64,000 bases of DNA, from positions 78,213,244 to 78,277,243 of the forward strand of contig NC_134844.1 in the NCBI RefSeq assembly GCF_965363235.1, in the 5' to 3' direction. A program made the position numbers and the translations under genes. The notes under the pieces were generated by a model, which worked only from the letters and a program-made list of their open reading frames with translations, was not told the DNA's origin and ran no database searches. This document shows positions 11,665-23,599 of the stretch, piece by piece. This DNA is from Mytilus galloprovincialis (lineage: Eukaryota; Mollusca; Bivalvia; Mytilida; Mytilidae). Within the stretch, counting starts at the first letter, position 1. The number at the start of each line of letters is the position of its first letter.

Positions 11665-13275
11665 TACATATTAGAGGTTTCTCAACATCTTACGAACGAA
11701 CGAAAATCGCCCTAACTTGACGTAACTTGCCGTAACGAGAAAAGAGGGAGCAGTAATTTATCTTAACATATTGGATTATCGGCTGTGCTCTTCTTCCCTT
11801 TGAAATGTCTTTTATATGTAAAATATGCATGCTTGATTTTTTAAAAACATTTTGAATCAAATACATATTATATTTATTTGATATTATATAATACATAATA
11901 TACAAGTTACTGTTCAATCAACACAGTTGAAAGTCTTACTGATTTATAAATTTAAACGAAGAATATATAATATTTAATCAAAGGACAGTAATCGTACAAG
12001 AAATTTTAATAAACATGATGACAACATCACTATTTAGTATATGTGAAAAAGGTAAATATAGATCTATGGATGGAAAGGGATAAGAATCTTTTTGAATCTT
12101 AGATAGAAGTTGATTAACGGTAAAATTTCTTTCGTGGACATGAGGTAAAATAAATCTAGAAATGAACGCCTTTCGATTTAAATTTGAAAAGAAAACATCC
12201 CAATAATTATAATTCCGGGATAACTTCTTTGCCCCAACCACTAAAATCCAAATGATCTCTTCTTATTGATATATTGTTATAAATTGGTAGACTTAACAAG
12301 AAAAATAAAGGAAAATATTGAAATACATATTTAAACTTATATATTATTGTGTCTTTTTTTTTGTTATCATGGCCTTTCTTATTATATGTGTGTAAGTTTC
12401 CTTTATTGTATAATTATAAGTATATACATATTTTTTTTCATGTTTATTGTTTCCGTTAAGCTTCTATGGCATACTGTGCATATTTCCTCTGTTTTTCATA
12501 TTTCTCATTTTTCTTTTTAGTTAGGGGTGTAAATTATAAATATATATATTTTGATAACTATGCGACTACCAGTTTTGTTAGATCTGTACATGTAGCACTC
12601 ATAATTTCAACAAAAACACACAAAACTCTATTTCTAACGATAGATAGAGTGCACCTTTAAATTTCTTAAACTGATTCCCAATAAATATCAGAAATAAAAA
12701 AGCTATGTTACGAGATCCAAGATACTCTCCGACACGAAAAAAATTAAACTCATAGTAACTCAAACCAATTGGACCCATAGCAGGGACGTGTGGATATATG
12801 AAATATATTACAGTTGTGTTACTCAATCACTTATCAATCCTTTATCAAACGCTAAATTCGCAATGAAGTGAATGGAATATTTGCCAATGAACGTTAAACA
12901 CCAAACAATCAATCAACCAATTGCAAACTAGATGTTTTGATTTTTTTTAATCAAGGACATTATAAAAAAAGTTCTTTTTGAATAAATAAGGGAGATAAAT
13001 CGAACGCATATATACGACATGTCAACAAACGGAACTCGACGTAAGAAAACGAATCAGTCAACAACAGAAAATAAATTGGAACACGGATGTTTAATGATAA
13101 CAATAAAATGCAAGGTTGCAAAAAAGGATATTGAGTTGTTTACTGTTGTCTTTTAAACACACTGCAGTATCGGAAGACATTTATTATGGATTTTATTATA
13201 ACAAAATTACTGCTCCATAACGATACGTTCGTAGAGTTTCGTCCGTTCGTAATATGTTGAGAAACCTCTAATATG
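11665..13275. mobile_element. 1.6-kb DNA element bounded by long TIRs, non-autonomous
   Basis: The left end ACATATTAGAGGTTTCTCAA, then CAT.TTACGAACG, reappears reverse-complemented at 13240-13275. Partial similarity continues inward through a GGAGCAGTAATTT block on both sides. The interior has only short, low-complexity open frames and no recognisable transposase. Confidence 0.6.
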
Positions 13276-13899
13276 TGACTAGCCACGAGATTTAATGGCG
13301 TATTTTAAAAGATACCTCGTCTAACATTGTTGTATTGTATATTTATCTGGTACATTTATCTGGTACATAGGGGTTCCATTTCCTAAATAAAAAGCGACCA
13401 GACACATTTCTGGTTGAAATTACTTGAATAGGTTGGGGAAACCATCAGATATATATGATAAAGTCAATAAAGATCCCATAGATTGTTGTATAAAATACCC
13501 TGAATTTTTCTCACAGCCGATAGTATCGCCGTAAGTTAACATTACAAAGGGAGCCTTTGGTAATCCAATTTACCAACATACCACACGGAAACCCAACCAA
13601 TGTGTGAATATGTTACATTTTTAACTACGCGATATATGAAAAAGTAGACCTTGTTAAAATCTTAATTAGGGAGTTACCATTTGATTTTTATGGGGGGGGG
13701 GGGGGGGGGGGAGTCTAGGATGAAATTTGAAAAAAATAGGCATGACCATGGTACATATAGTTACAGTATCTGGTTGGGATTGTGTTTTTTCGAGGGATTC
13801 TATCGGGGTTTTTTTTTCGAGTGTGGCCACATTTTCTCGAGTGAACAAAATAAAAAAAAATGTGAACAAACAGATTTCTTAGCATGATACGGGTTATGT

Positions 13900-14560
13900 T
13901 ATTCTAATATATTTTATGATGGTATGATACAAAACCCCTTACGGGAGGGATTGTACTTGATTTTTATATGATGAAAAAATTATCTTGCAATCAGTTTAAT
14001 TGAGGTCTGGAGCTGGCATGTCAGTAACTGCATGCTAGTAGCCCTTTGTTAACTAATGTATCATTTTCATTATGCTTAGTTTCTTTTGTTAACTATTTTA
14101 ACATCGGGCTCCGACTTCAATTAAACCGAGTTTTAGTGTGCGTATTGCTATGTGTGTCTTTATTCTATATTGGTTAAAGGTATGGTTGAGATCTCACAAA
14201 ACATGTTTTTTTTATATAGATTGTACCGTTGGTTTTCCCGTTTGAAAGGTTTTACATAAGTAATTTTTGAGGCCTCTTATAGCTTGCTGTTCGATGTGAG
14301 CCAAGGCTCCGTGTTAAAGGCCGTACCTTGACCTATAATGGTTTGCTTTTATAAATTGTTATTTGGATGGAGAGTTGTCTCATTGGCACTCATACCACAT
14401 CTTCCTATATCTGTTAACCCCCTAGCAATTTTGCACCTGTCTCAAGTCAGGAGCTTCTGGCTTTTGTTAGTCTTGTATTCTTTTTTAGTGTAGTGTGATG
14501 TCCATTTTTACTGATCTATATTGAAGTACACAATTTTATTTAGGAGATCTACTGTAACAC
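13900..14560 (+). mobile_element. Mussel dispersed element interrupted by a family C repeat
   Basis: The block starting GGTATGATACAAAACCCC and running through GGTCTGGAGCTGGCATGTCA to GAGATCTCACAAAACATG resembles a mobile-element end common in mussel DNA (recalled, not searched). A reversed family C copy (14205-14415) then interrupts it, and the expected continuation CCTGTCTCAAGTCAGGAGC resumes at about 14436. Confidence 0.5.
14205..14415 (-). repeat. Family C repeat, copy 3, reversed and nested
   Basis: It ends ATTGGCACTCATACCACATC, the reverse complement of the family C start. It lies inside the element at 13900-14560. Confidence 0.6.
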
Positions 14561-14734
14561 TTGAAAGAAGTGAACCGGTTCACTCAAAAACACACAATCT
14601 CCGCCGGCCACTATACTACACTGTAACTGCCGTGATAATTCAAAAAGAATTAAGAGATCAGTAAAATCTAATGAGAATTTACATGTAAAATAATGGCGCA
14701 CAAAGGTTACCAAAAATTAAGCGCACACACAATA

Positions 14735-15560
14735 ATGTGTGCGCGCAAATGTAATGCGTTTTGTATAAAGCCATAAAAACTCGTTCGGTGCACAGGCACT
14801 TGTTTCTGTCAATGTGGGGTTTACTATCCATACATGCCATACCAGTACAAAAAAACACAAGGTAGCTAACGGAAATTTTCAATGTGTTCGCTTCAACCAA
14901 TATTTTTTTAATTTCCCTAGATTTTTTCACAAATAAAAGTACACCAGTCTGTCGGTAATTGATTTATCTTTACAATGAAACAACTTTCACGTACCTTGAG
15001 AATACCCCTCAAACAGAATAACACACTTCAGATGAGAATTATTTTTTCCAGACCATTGAATTTGTAAGGACTTAACTTCCGGTAAACTTAGGAAGTTAAT
15101 ATAACTGTGCAATCCCATTGGTTAAATTCATCTGGTTACCTGTTTATTTATACTAGTTACCAGTAACCAGAAAAATGTGACCAATGGGATTACACAGTTA
15201 TATTAACTTCCTAAGTTAACCGGAAGTTAAGTGCTTACAAATTCAATGGTGTGGAAAAAGGTCAATAATTCTCATCTGAAGTGTGTTATTCTGTTTGAGG
15301 GGTATTCTCAAGGTACGTGAAAGTTGTTTCATTGTAAAGATAAATCAATTACCGACAGACTGGTGTACTTTTATTTGTGAAAAAATCAAGGGAAATTAAA
15401 AAAAAATATTGGTTGAAGCGAACACATTGAAAATTTCCGTTAGCTACCTTGTGTTTTTTTTTTTTGTACTGGTATGGATAGTAAACCCGACATTGACAGA
15501 AACAAGTGCCTGTGGTTCGGTGTATTGAATAACGAACGCATAATTTATTTAGCGCACACA
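14735..15560. repeat. Large near-perfect palindrome, ~400-bp arms
   Basis: Arms 14735-15140 and 15172-15560 are reverse complements with very few differences, at least from 14802 to 15520. Examples are CTTAACTTCCGGTAAACTTA on the left and TAAGTTAACCGGAAGTTAAG on the right. The spacer is about 30 bp. The open frames at 14679-14930 and 15349-15570 are mirror images of the arms and not genes. Confidence 0.85.
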
Positions 15561-15599
15561 TATATTTCATTTCAGAGTAGTTTCGGACAACCTATTTGA

Positions 15600-16070
15600 G
15601 CAAAAATTTCAAATTATACTATAAACCAGCTCTTTTTAAGTTTTACAGATTGATGCACATGGCATGCAAAGCGTAACATTTTAAGTTCATATACTTATCT
15701 CAAATATTCAATAGGCACGGTACATTTATTCAAATGATTCTAACTTTTAGAAATCTATAGAGCAGATAATTTTGAATTTTAAATTTTAAACTCACTAAAA
15801 ACTTGTTAACAATTTATGCGTTATAAACTAATTCTTATTCCGTTCGAAACCGTAAAATTGCTTTTAAATTTGTGTACTTGCCAGCTAAAAGTACATAGAC
15901 AGTAAAAAAATATATATTCACTTCATAAATATATTGTAACGACAATGAAACATCATTCGATTTAATTTAATTGAAGGAACTCTCTGAGCAGTCTTAAATT
16001 TGTAAGTGTCTGATTGACTTTCAATTTACATGAAATTAAGGATTTTTGATTCGCAAAATTCAATGTGAAT
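15600..16070. other. Non-coding stretch
   Basis: AT-rich, with no gene, repeat or structure recognised. Confidence 0.5.
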
Positions 16071-16074
16071 ATAA

Positions 16075-16215
16075 AAAAGAAGATATGATATTATTGCCAA
16101 TAAGACAACGATCCACAAGAAAACCAAAATGACACAGAAATTAACAACTAAAGGTCACCGTACGGCCTTCAACAATGAGCAAAGCCCATACCGCATTGTC
16201 AGCTATAACTATAAC
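16075..16215 (-). repeat. Family B repeat, reversed
   Basis: It reads CACCGTACGGCCTTCAACAA then TGAGCAAAGCCCATACCGC, the reverse of 7120-7410. Confidence 0.65.
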
Positions 16216-17134
16216 TGAAGCCTAGCTATAATTATAAGTGAAGCCAAGCTATAACTGCGGAACGATTAAAACTGTCCGGTACTTTCTGAGAGTGATTTCA
16301 GGACATCAAAAGTGCACTCGGAATATATATGTAATAAATGCTTTAGTGAGCGTTGAGGGTATGCATTCGATAGGTAATTTAGTTTTTGATCATATAGTTT
16401 TTGTCATAAAAAAATATTTAAAAGTCATTGATTGCAGAAGTAATTGATAAAGCGTCTAGATTGATACATAAATACATATACAATATAATGTCAATGTCAG
16501 AAAATATAAACTTTTTTGTATGTGGCTGAGAAACTGAGGAAGTTCGAGGTTTTTAGTTCATAGACAGCTTTCATATGTACGTTGTATTTAAAGAAATACA
16601 TTTCACCATCAAAACTCATTTACGTTCAGTTATACACATTTTTATGAAAGAGTATGTAGAGTATGTATATGCAATTGAAGATGAAATTAATTTTCTAATG
16701 GAATGTATAGGATTCGACCAAGAACTAGAATTTATGTTATATTATGTTTTCAAAATATGCTCTTATTTAAAAAAAAAAATAATATAAAGGATTGATCTAG
16801 ATAAACTTCACTTTCTTCGTGTAAAAAGAAGAAATATGCATAGATGTACAGTAGCTGTAGCTTTGATTTTTTTTTATCTAAGGAATGACTTTAATGAAAT
16901 TGACATGAAATTGACAACGTCGACTTTAATAGGTAAAATAGCTGGATTATCATTGGTCATCTCAACTCGATTGCTTTTCTCACTTTCGCCGTATCGGCTC
17001 AAGCAAGAAAATCAATCTCGTTGAGATGATCAACGATAATCTAGAAGTAGTGCATATATAATGATGTATATATATAATGATAATAAATAGAAATAAGTAA
17101 AAACAGAAACACTTTTATATCAGTGATCAATATA

Positions 17135-17278
17135 CAATATTAGCTCAATGTCAGAAAAATATAAACTGTTTTGAATGACGCTGAGAAACTGTGGAAGTCG
17201 AGGTGTTACCGAGTCCTTCCACAGTTTTGTGCAGAATAAAAAAAAGTTTATATTTTTATGACATTGACCGAATATTGT
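17135..17278. mobile_element. MITE with ~33-bp TIRs, with a half copy at 16485-16560
   Basis: CAATATTAGCTCAATGTCAG..AAATATAAACT is mirrored by AGTTTATATTT..ATGACATTGACCGAATATTG. The block at 16485-16560 repeats the left half only. Confidence 0.65.
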
Positions 17279-17564
17279 TTTTATACTGCAATTTTAATTA
17301 ACATACTTGAATATGTTATAGCTGTTGTTTTTTATTGTCGTGATTGTTTATAATAATTTAATTTTGGATGTAACACGTCTTCTCAATCTGATTGGCTGAC
17401 AGTGTTTTATCTATCAGCTAAAAGACGTAATTTTGTGTCATGTGACCGTGACGTCATCAACGTTATTTTTTATGATTTACTCCGTTTTAAAATTAAATTA
17501 TAAGGAATTACTATAATATTTTTTCTGTCTTATCGTGACCCCTAAGTTTCTAGCAATAATTTTT

Positions 17565-17850
17565 CATGTCACTCGACTCCGCTGAGAAAGGAAATTATCG
17601 CTATTTTACGAAATTTCCCTTTGATCTTACTATCTGGTAATTTTCTTTCTTAGCGGAGTCGAGTGATATGAAAATTATCGCTAGAAACTAAAGGAGCCCG
17701 TGATGTTATGAATGAAATTGACAACGTCGTCTTAGGTAAAATAGCTAAAAACAAATTACCATTGGTCATCTCAACTCGATTGCTTACCATACCGGCTCAA
17801 TCGAAAAAATCAATCTCGTTGAGATGTTCAACGATAATCTATAATTATCA
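17565..17850 (+). mobile_element. Family D MITE, copy at 17.6 kb
   Basis: An inverted repeat around CGACTCCGCTGAGAAAGGAA and TTTCTTAGCGGAGTCGAGTG is followed by ATTATCGCTAGAAACTAA. Then comes a second hairpin made of TCATCTCAACTCGATTG and CAATCTCGTTGAGATG. Other copies are at 16895-17045 (partial), 29035-29270 and 32670-32915. Confidence 0.65.
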
Positions 17851-18099
17851 GTCAGCTAAATCAAAGGAAAATTTCGTAAAATAGCGATAAATGCCTTTAT
17901 GAGTCAAGTATTCATATTAGTATTGCCCATGATCAAGGAAATGATTTTTGGAAATACAGTATTTATACGATGGGAAAATCAGGACAATTTAGACCAAACA
18001 CAAATCGGATAAAAACATCTTGGACCAAAGACAAATCGGACAAACACATCTCGGATCAGTTAAAAGACAACTCGATCCAGTTTGGATGACTCTTCAGAC

Positions 18100-18985
18100 A
18101 CCAGTGATTCTTTGTGACTTTTCCGCTTAATTAGACTTTTGTTTTGGTAAAGATTTGATTGGAGTTGTTTAATGCATTTAAAAAAAATGACATTTACAAG
18201 ACTTATAATAACATTAAAATTAAATCGAATAATTCAAAGTATAGACCCCCAATAATTTCTTTTAGATTTTCATAAAACCCATACGGCCTAGCCAAGATCA
18301 GATGTGCATTTCATATTGGGTCTATGTTATAGGCTTGTAAAGACAAGAAGATAAACTTTACATAAGTAATACATCTTTGAACTGAAGAAGAGAATGTAGG
18401 GCTTCACAATGAATATCAAATATCATGTATAGGTGTTACCGTTTTGAAAAAAAAACACTAAAATACACGCTGAAAATGGGCAAAATTTCACGTTATGTTG
18501 TTTCATTTAAAATTTCGCTGTTTTTATCAATTGATAGTTAATAAGTGAACTTAATTTGAACTACATTATTGGTTCATTGCTATAGACAATTTATTCATCT
18601 TTCTTTTACCGTTTGTTGCAACAAAATATCTTCAGTGGTTACAAAGTTATGATAAAAGGTTGAATACTATGCGAACACCAAAACGGAAAATGTCCTAAAT
18701 TTGAAAAAGGTTTTCAGAAAATATATCTCACAATATCTCTAAAGTCGTATATATTGTATGTGTTACTTATTCCAAGAAATCAACAATGGTATGTCTGTTA
18801 AAGTTGTCCGCTCAACGTCCAGTGACAGGCATTTCATTCATATTCAGATTGAGAACAAACACTTTTTACCTGTATTGGCTGTTAATATACACTGCAATGT
18901 CTATTTCAATTGCTTCAGACAAAACATTAAGGGTTTCTTTTTGCAACAATCTGTTCACTCTTTTTTTCTCTCGGCTATCTCGTGA
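18100..18985. other. Non-coding stretch
   Basis: No gene or repeat recognised. A degenerate ~30-bp direct repeat (GACCAAA.ACAAATCGGA.AAA) lies just before it at 17990-18075. Confidence 0.5.
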
Positions 18986-19260
18986 ATTTTTTACATGAAC
19001 CAATGAAGCCGCTTATCTCGTGAAAAGCTCTCCTTGACGAACCATCTACATGAACATATGATGCCGCCTCCTACCTTATTCACTATTTAATATCATGTAC
19101 CTTTATGTGATAACCCTACCTCGTTGAATATGTACATGAATATATGATGCCGCCCTACCTCATGAACTTTTTAAAATACTATACCTATTATGCCGCCTAC
19201 CTCGTGAGCTATTTAAATGTATTATAAAACCTTCTACCTCGCGAACTTTTCACAGGCACC
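18985..19260 (+). repeat. Degenerate ~55-bp tandem repeat
   Basis: Recurring TCGTGAA, TACATGAA and TATGATGCCGCC blocks appear four to five times with length variation. The array runs directly into the sulfatase-like fragment. Confidence 0.5.
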
Positions 19261-19339
19261 TATGATGCCGATTTGCACGTCAGAATCGCTACGGACCTCC
19301 ACCAGAGTTTCCTCTGGCTTCGTCCTACTCAGGCATAGT

Positions 19340-19669
19340 TCACCATCTTTCGGGTCCCAACGTGTACGCTCTTGCTCCGCCCCACCAACGAACGCAACAT
19401 GGAAGAACGCCTCATTTTTTCAACATCCTAGAAACATAAATGGAACTAACATCATGGGATACACGATAAGAACAGATCGTTATAGATACACTGAGTGGGC
19501 AAAGTTTATAGGAGCCCCAACATATTAGCCTGAGTGGAATGTATCGCTTGGTGTTGAACTTTATGACCACCAAAAAGATCCAGATGAGAATTTTAACAGA
19601 GCTTTTGTCCCGTCCTATGTACAAACGGTTAAACAATTAAGTTATTCACTTATGCGGGATGGAGGTTAG
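19340..19669 (+). pseudogene. Iduronate-2-sulfatase-like C-terminal fragment with premature stop
   Basis: The translation holds a lysosomal sulfatase C-terminal stretch resembling iduronate-2-sulfatase: WKNASF, QHPR, IMGYTIRTDRYRYTEW, then PEWNV and GVELYDHQKDPDENFNRAF. A TAG at 19526-19528 interrupts it where GAG would continue the pattern, and the frame then stays open to TAG at 19667-19669. No sulfatase active-site region or upstream exons are seen. The frame before about 19390 does not look like sulfatase. The family call is recognition by eye. I read it as a decayed terminal exon or partial duplicate, probably not expressed as an enzyme. Confidence 0.6.
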
Positions 19670-19689
19670 CATTACAATCAAGTGAAAAA

Positions 19690-19850
19690 GATAATAACAG
19701 TAAAAAATCGTAACTACAGTGAACAATCGTAACTTTATATAATGAAAATTTGTAACAATCTAAAAATGGTGACTTCACTGAAAAATGGTAACTATACAAA
19801 ATTAAATGGTAACTACAATGCAAAATCGTTACTCTAAATCAAATTAAAAA
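19690..19850. repeat. Degenerate ~20-bp tandem repeat (AAAATGGTAACTACA-type)
   Basis: Seven or more diverged units alternating TCGTAACT and TGGTAACTA with A-rich spacers follow the sulfatase fragment. Confidence 0.55.
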
Positions 19851-19974
19851 AAACCATTTTCTTCATGTAAAGTGCTTAGAGTTTAAACTATTTGCATTAT
19901 GTATGTATTATATTAAAACATATATTTTTAGAGTTCCTTCGATTTCCTTTATATTGTTGATTGTTGTTTTATGT

Positions 19975-20065
19975 CCCTCCTAGAGGCATTATGTTTGTCG
20001 GTATGTGCGCCCGTTTGTTCGTTCGTTCGTCCGTCCGTCCGTCCGTCTGATGAAGTTGAACATTA
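19975..20065 (+). repeat. CCGT-rich repeat start, related to 9210 and 63760
   Basis: It contains GAGGCATTATGTTTGTCGG followed by TTCGTTCGTCCGTCCGTCCG. Confidence 0.55.
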
Positions 20066-20984
20066 TTACACATGTCCCCTATGATATGATCATTCTCATT
20101 TTAATTAAGAGGCTATGGTAATGTAATTTTTTGTTTGTATACGTCGGAACGTCATTGAGGTCGGCGTGGCCTGATATTAAAACTATATGTTATTAAGTAG
20201 TAGACTTGAACAGCTTTATTTCTATATATCTCTTATTGCCACTACATTTTGGTGCCCTGACTGTCGGAAACAATCAAATCAAAAGGAGGATGAAGCGGAA
20301 GAAATTCAAGAGTCCGATGAATATATGTTTAAATAAGAGTCCAAGCTTCGAAAAATTAGAAAAATATCACATTATGAAACACTTTCTCAAAATGCAAACC
20401 GTTTTACGCCATCTTAAAAATGTACCCTCAAACTCATCGTTTACCGATGCCAATGTTATACACAGAAATGAAACTGGAATTAAAATACAGCAAATCCATT
20501 TTTATATTTTCCGCTCCATGAAAAATACCCATAGTGACTTGCAATCTACAAATAATTTGTACAACAAGGTTTTCTTCGGTATCAAATAGCAGTGAAAACC
20601 ACAGATTACATAAACTAGATTTACCACACTTCGATCTGAAAATTTATCAAAGGCAAATCTTTTAGTTTTTAGTTATTTAGTTATTTGAAGGTCCAACTTC
20701 ATGGTCATGCCGCCAACATTATTGAAGGTTTCGCACTGACAAATGCCAATTACACCACAGCCGTTAATTTACTCAAATAGCGCTTTGGATCGCCAAACAA
20801 GATAATGCATGCCTACATGAAAGCCTTAATGGAAATACCTACTCTTAGCAACAGTTTAAAATAATTATATTTCGATTTTCAGTAAAATATCAACGCAAAT
20901 TTTGTGCAAATTTATATTAACCTTTGACATAGATCTTAAAATCCTAATTTATTTTTATGGTGGTCAATTCTGTTAATTGACGAA

Positions 20985-21735
20985 CCTTATTCTCGTAGTA
21001 ATAGTACGGCGGCTTTGTGAAAAATTGTGCACATCCTGCTACAAGCATGAAATTTGGCATAGACTTTCCTCTACTTTTTTTCTTTTATTTCAGATAGGGA
21101 GGCATTTGAAAAAAAAATGTCTAACTTCCGTTAAAATCCAAAATGGCGGACATCATACTTAAATCAGCCCAATATCGAAGGCTGGTGTGTAAAAAGGTGT
21201 TATTATCATGCTACTATCATAATATTCGGTACAAACCTTTGTTTTTTCCTACTTTTGGATAAATTAAATAGATTAGATGTCTTTAATAACCCTATTTTCG
21301 GTAAAATCCAACATGGCGGACATTGTTCTAAAATAAGCTTATTTTCAGGGATGGTAATAAATGAGTTTTAACGTATTGTCACTATCATTACATTGTGCAG
21401 GGACCTTTCTTTGGTGCTTTTCACATTGATATAATGTATTACACATATTATGTCTTTAAAACCCTTACTTCTGCTAATATCCAAAATGGCGGACATAGAA
21501 CTATCAATTTCTTATTGTAATATTCAACCTTTTTTCAAAATGTTTGTTTTTTTCCCTGTTCATTACATACAGTTTTGGCTTTAAGTTCATTCTCAAAACA
21601 CAATATGGCGTAAATTTCAAAGCAAAGATAAGTCCTCAATCCATATCTTTGATGTAGAGTGTAGATTGATTACCACAAAACAAATCACTAAAGTACTAAA
21701 ACATTTTTAAAATTACTACAATTTTCGGCCCAAAA
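20985..21735 (+). mobile_element. Left long inverted arm of a composite element
   Basis: It is made of related sub-blocks each carrying CAAAATGGCGGACAT or CAACATGGCGGACAT plus a TTCCGGTTAA-like lead. The whole arm reappears reversed at 23600-24905 (TGTCCGCCATTTTGGAT and so on), with the same TTGGCATAAAC and ATCATGCTAC blocks. Confidence 0.7.
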
Positions 21736-21759
21736 AAAAATGGTCACCACCACATGCAC

Positions 21760-22570
21760 ACATCGCAGTGCACGGGAGACCCGATTTTCCACATTAACAA
21801 CGACCGCGGCATCATTTCTTACATCCACAATGTACAAGCTTCTGACAAAATGATAAGGCCTCTAAAAGAGTTATCCTCTTTGTCCCCGCCTGGACTGGGT
21901 AGCATAAGAGCCAATCCCAAGCTCGTCTCCCTAAACACCTGCCTAAGTATATTGCATGTTTTACATGCTGGAAAAGACTAGACCAAGTTGAGGGAATAGC
22001 CTCAAAAAGCTTTCCTTTTGCGCAAATAGTTATTTTCTTGCTTCGTTAACCATGTTTTACCCATCTGTTAAGTTTGTGCGATCTAACAGTAAAACCCCGG
22101 TTATTTAGGCTGATCCATCATCATTCTGTATGTTAAAGTCACATCTTCAAATGCCATTATTGTCTCCCATGCAGTCTTTTTCTTTTCTTATTTAAACAAA
22201 GAGAGAACCATATCACAACCGGTAAAGGCATGGATAACAATAAGTGCGTGTGATCACTCATTGCCTAGTGCATTTGAAAGGCCATTGATAGATATTAATC
22301 CAAAGTCTCTTGCCCTCCCAAACACAATCCATAGTTCGTCTACCCCTATGTCACGGAATAGCGAAACAGTAATGACAGCATCATCATTGACGACTGTTCG
22401 AATCATGACTAAAATCGTGTTTCACTGCATCAGACACATGCACCATGATTCTAGTGTCTGCCTCGTAATGTGAACTTGGTGCTAAACTTGAAATACATCA
22501 CGTGGTGGATATCCTGAGCATTTGTTACTATAACTGCCATACGCACCCAAGACTTCATCCACTCGTATTA
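21760..22570 (-). pseudogene. Decayed copy 2 of a multicopy invertebrate ORF family, probably mobile-element derived
   Basis: The minus-strand translation is broken by many stops and frameshifts but keeps three hallmarks in order: VMIRTV..DAVITVSLFRDI, GVDELWIVFG, and IHAFTGCDM..LF followed by KKTAWE. These resemble a family seen in many copies in molluscs and cnidarians (EExDTR and FHAFTGCD-type motifs). I recall it as unassigned and probably transposon-associated. It lies between long inverted arms, next to a second copy in the same orientation. No functional frame remains. Confidence 0.5.
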
Positions 22571-23170
22571 CAGTGTCAAGATATTTTATTAAGGTAAGGA
22601 CAGAATACCCAATCAGCATACTCGTTAGGCCGCAGTTCACAATCGGAGAGCTGATTTTCCACATTTACAAAGTCTGTGGTATTGTTTCTCACATCCATAA
22701 TGTAAAAGCTCCTGATAAGGTGAAGAGGCCTCACAAAGAGTTGTTCAAAAGGGTTCCAATGGATCATATTTGTTCCTTCGCCATTCATACGCGTCTTGAC
22801 TAGTTAGTATAGGAACCTATTCCTAACTTGTTACTCATTCACATTCGCCATGGTATATTGGACGCTTTACATGCTGAAAAAAGACTAGACCGAGTCGTGG
22901 GAATAGCCTCAATAAGTCTTTATTCTTCCAAAAACACGAGTTTTCTTGCTTTGTTAACCCCATCTGATAAGTTTGTTTCTATCTTACAACAAAACCACGT
23001 ATCGTTTTCAATGACATTAAATTTATCAAATCCAAATCTGGTGATGTTGGCTGATCAATCATCATTCTAAATGCTAAAGTCACATCTTCAAACGCCATTA
23101 ATGTCACCAACGCAGTTCTTTTTCCAGCAAACGTCTTATCTTTTAATGCCTAGTGCATATGAAAGGTCAT

Positions 23171-23229
<59 letters not shown>

Positions 23230-23460
23230 AAACCTTTTCCACTTCCAAATCCAAACCAAACTTTGTCCGCCCCTATGTCACGGAATAGCGAAACAGCAAT
23301 GACATCAGTATTGACTGTTCGAGTCAGGACTCAGTTAAGTCTGTGTTTCACTCCACCAGCCACATCAATCTTGATTCTAGTGTCAGTCTCTTCGTGTAGA
23401 CATGGTGCTTAACTTGAAAGATCATAAAGTGGTGGATAACACTGAAAATCCTGAGCATTT
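22571..23460 (-). pseudogene. Decayed copy 1 of the same ORF family
   Basis: Minus strand. The motif HEETDTRIKI is followed by TRTVNTDVIAVSLFRDIGAD and VWFGFGSGKG, then after an AT microsatellite by EAIPTTRSSLFSACKAS. The frame has many stops. It is a tandem paralogue of 21760-22570. The ends of both copies share TGATTTTCCACATTTACAAA-like blocks, so one ~0.85-kb unit was duplicated head to tail. Same limits on function as the other copy. Confidence 0.5.
23173..23226. repeat. AT dinucleotide microsatellite
   Basis: About 27 AT units inside the decayed ORF copy. Confidence 0.9.
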
Positions 23461-23599
23461 GTTGCTACAACTAATTTTTCCTCAAAATTGTATTGAGCAA
23501 GCTGCTGTGAATGAAAACTAAAAAAGTTCTTTCTTATTGTTGTCATCTCTCAGAAAACTTTTCCAATTTTGAGGATTTTTTTGGCCAAATAGTAGAAAT

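Noticed and set aside
14679..15570. Two minus-strand frames of 83 and 73 codons
   Set aside because: Each lies in one arm of the large palindrome and they are reflections of the same repeat.
20206..20589. 127-codon frame with a basic, helical product
   Set aside because: No ATG in good context, no recognised domain, and a competing frame starts with CPDCRKQSNQ. Kept out as unsupported.
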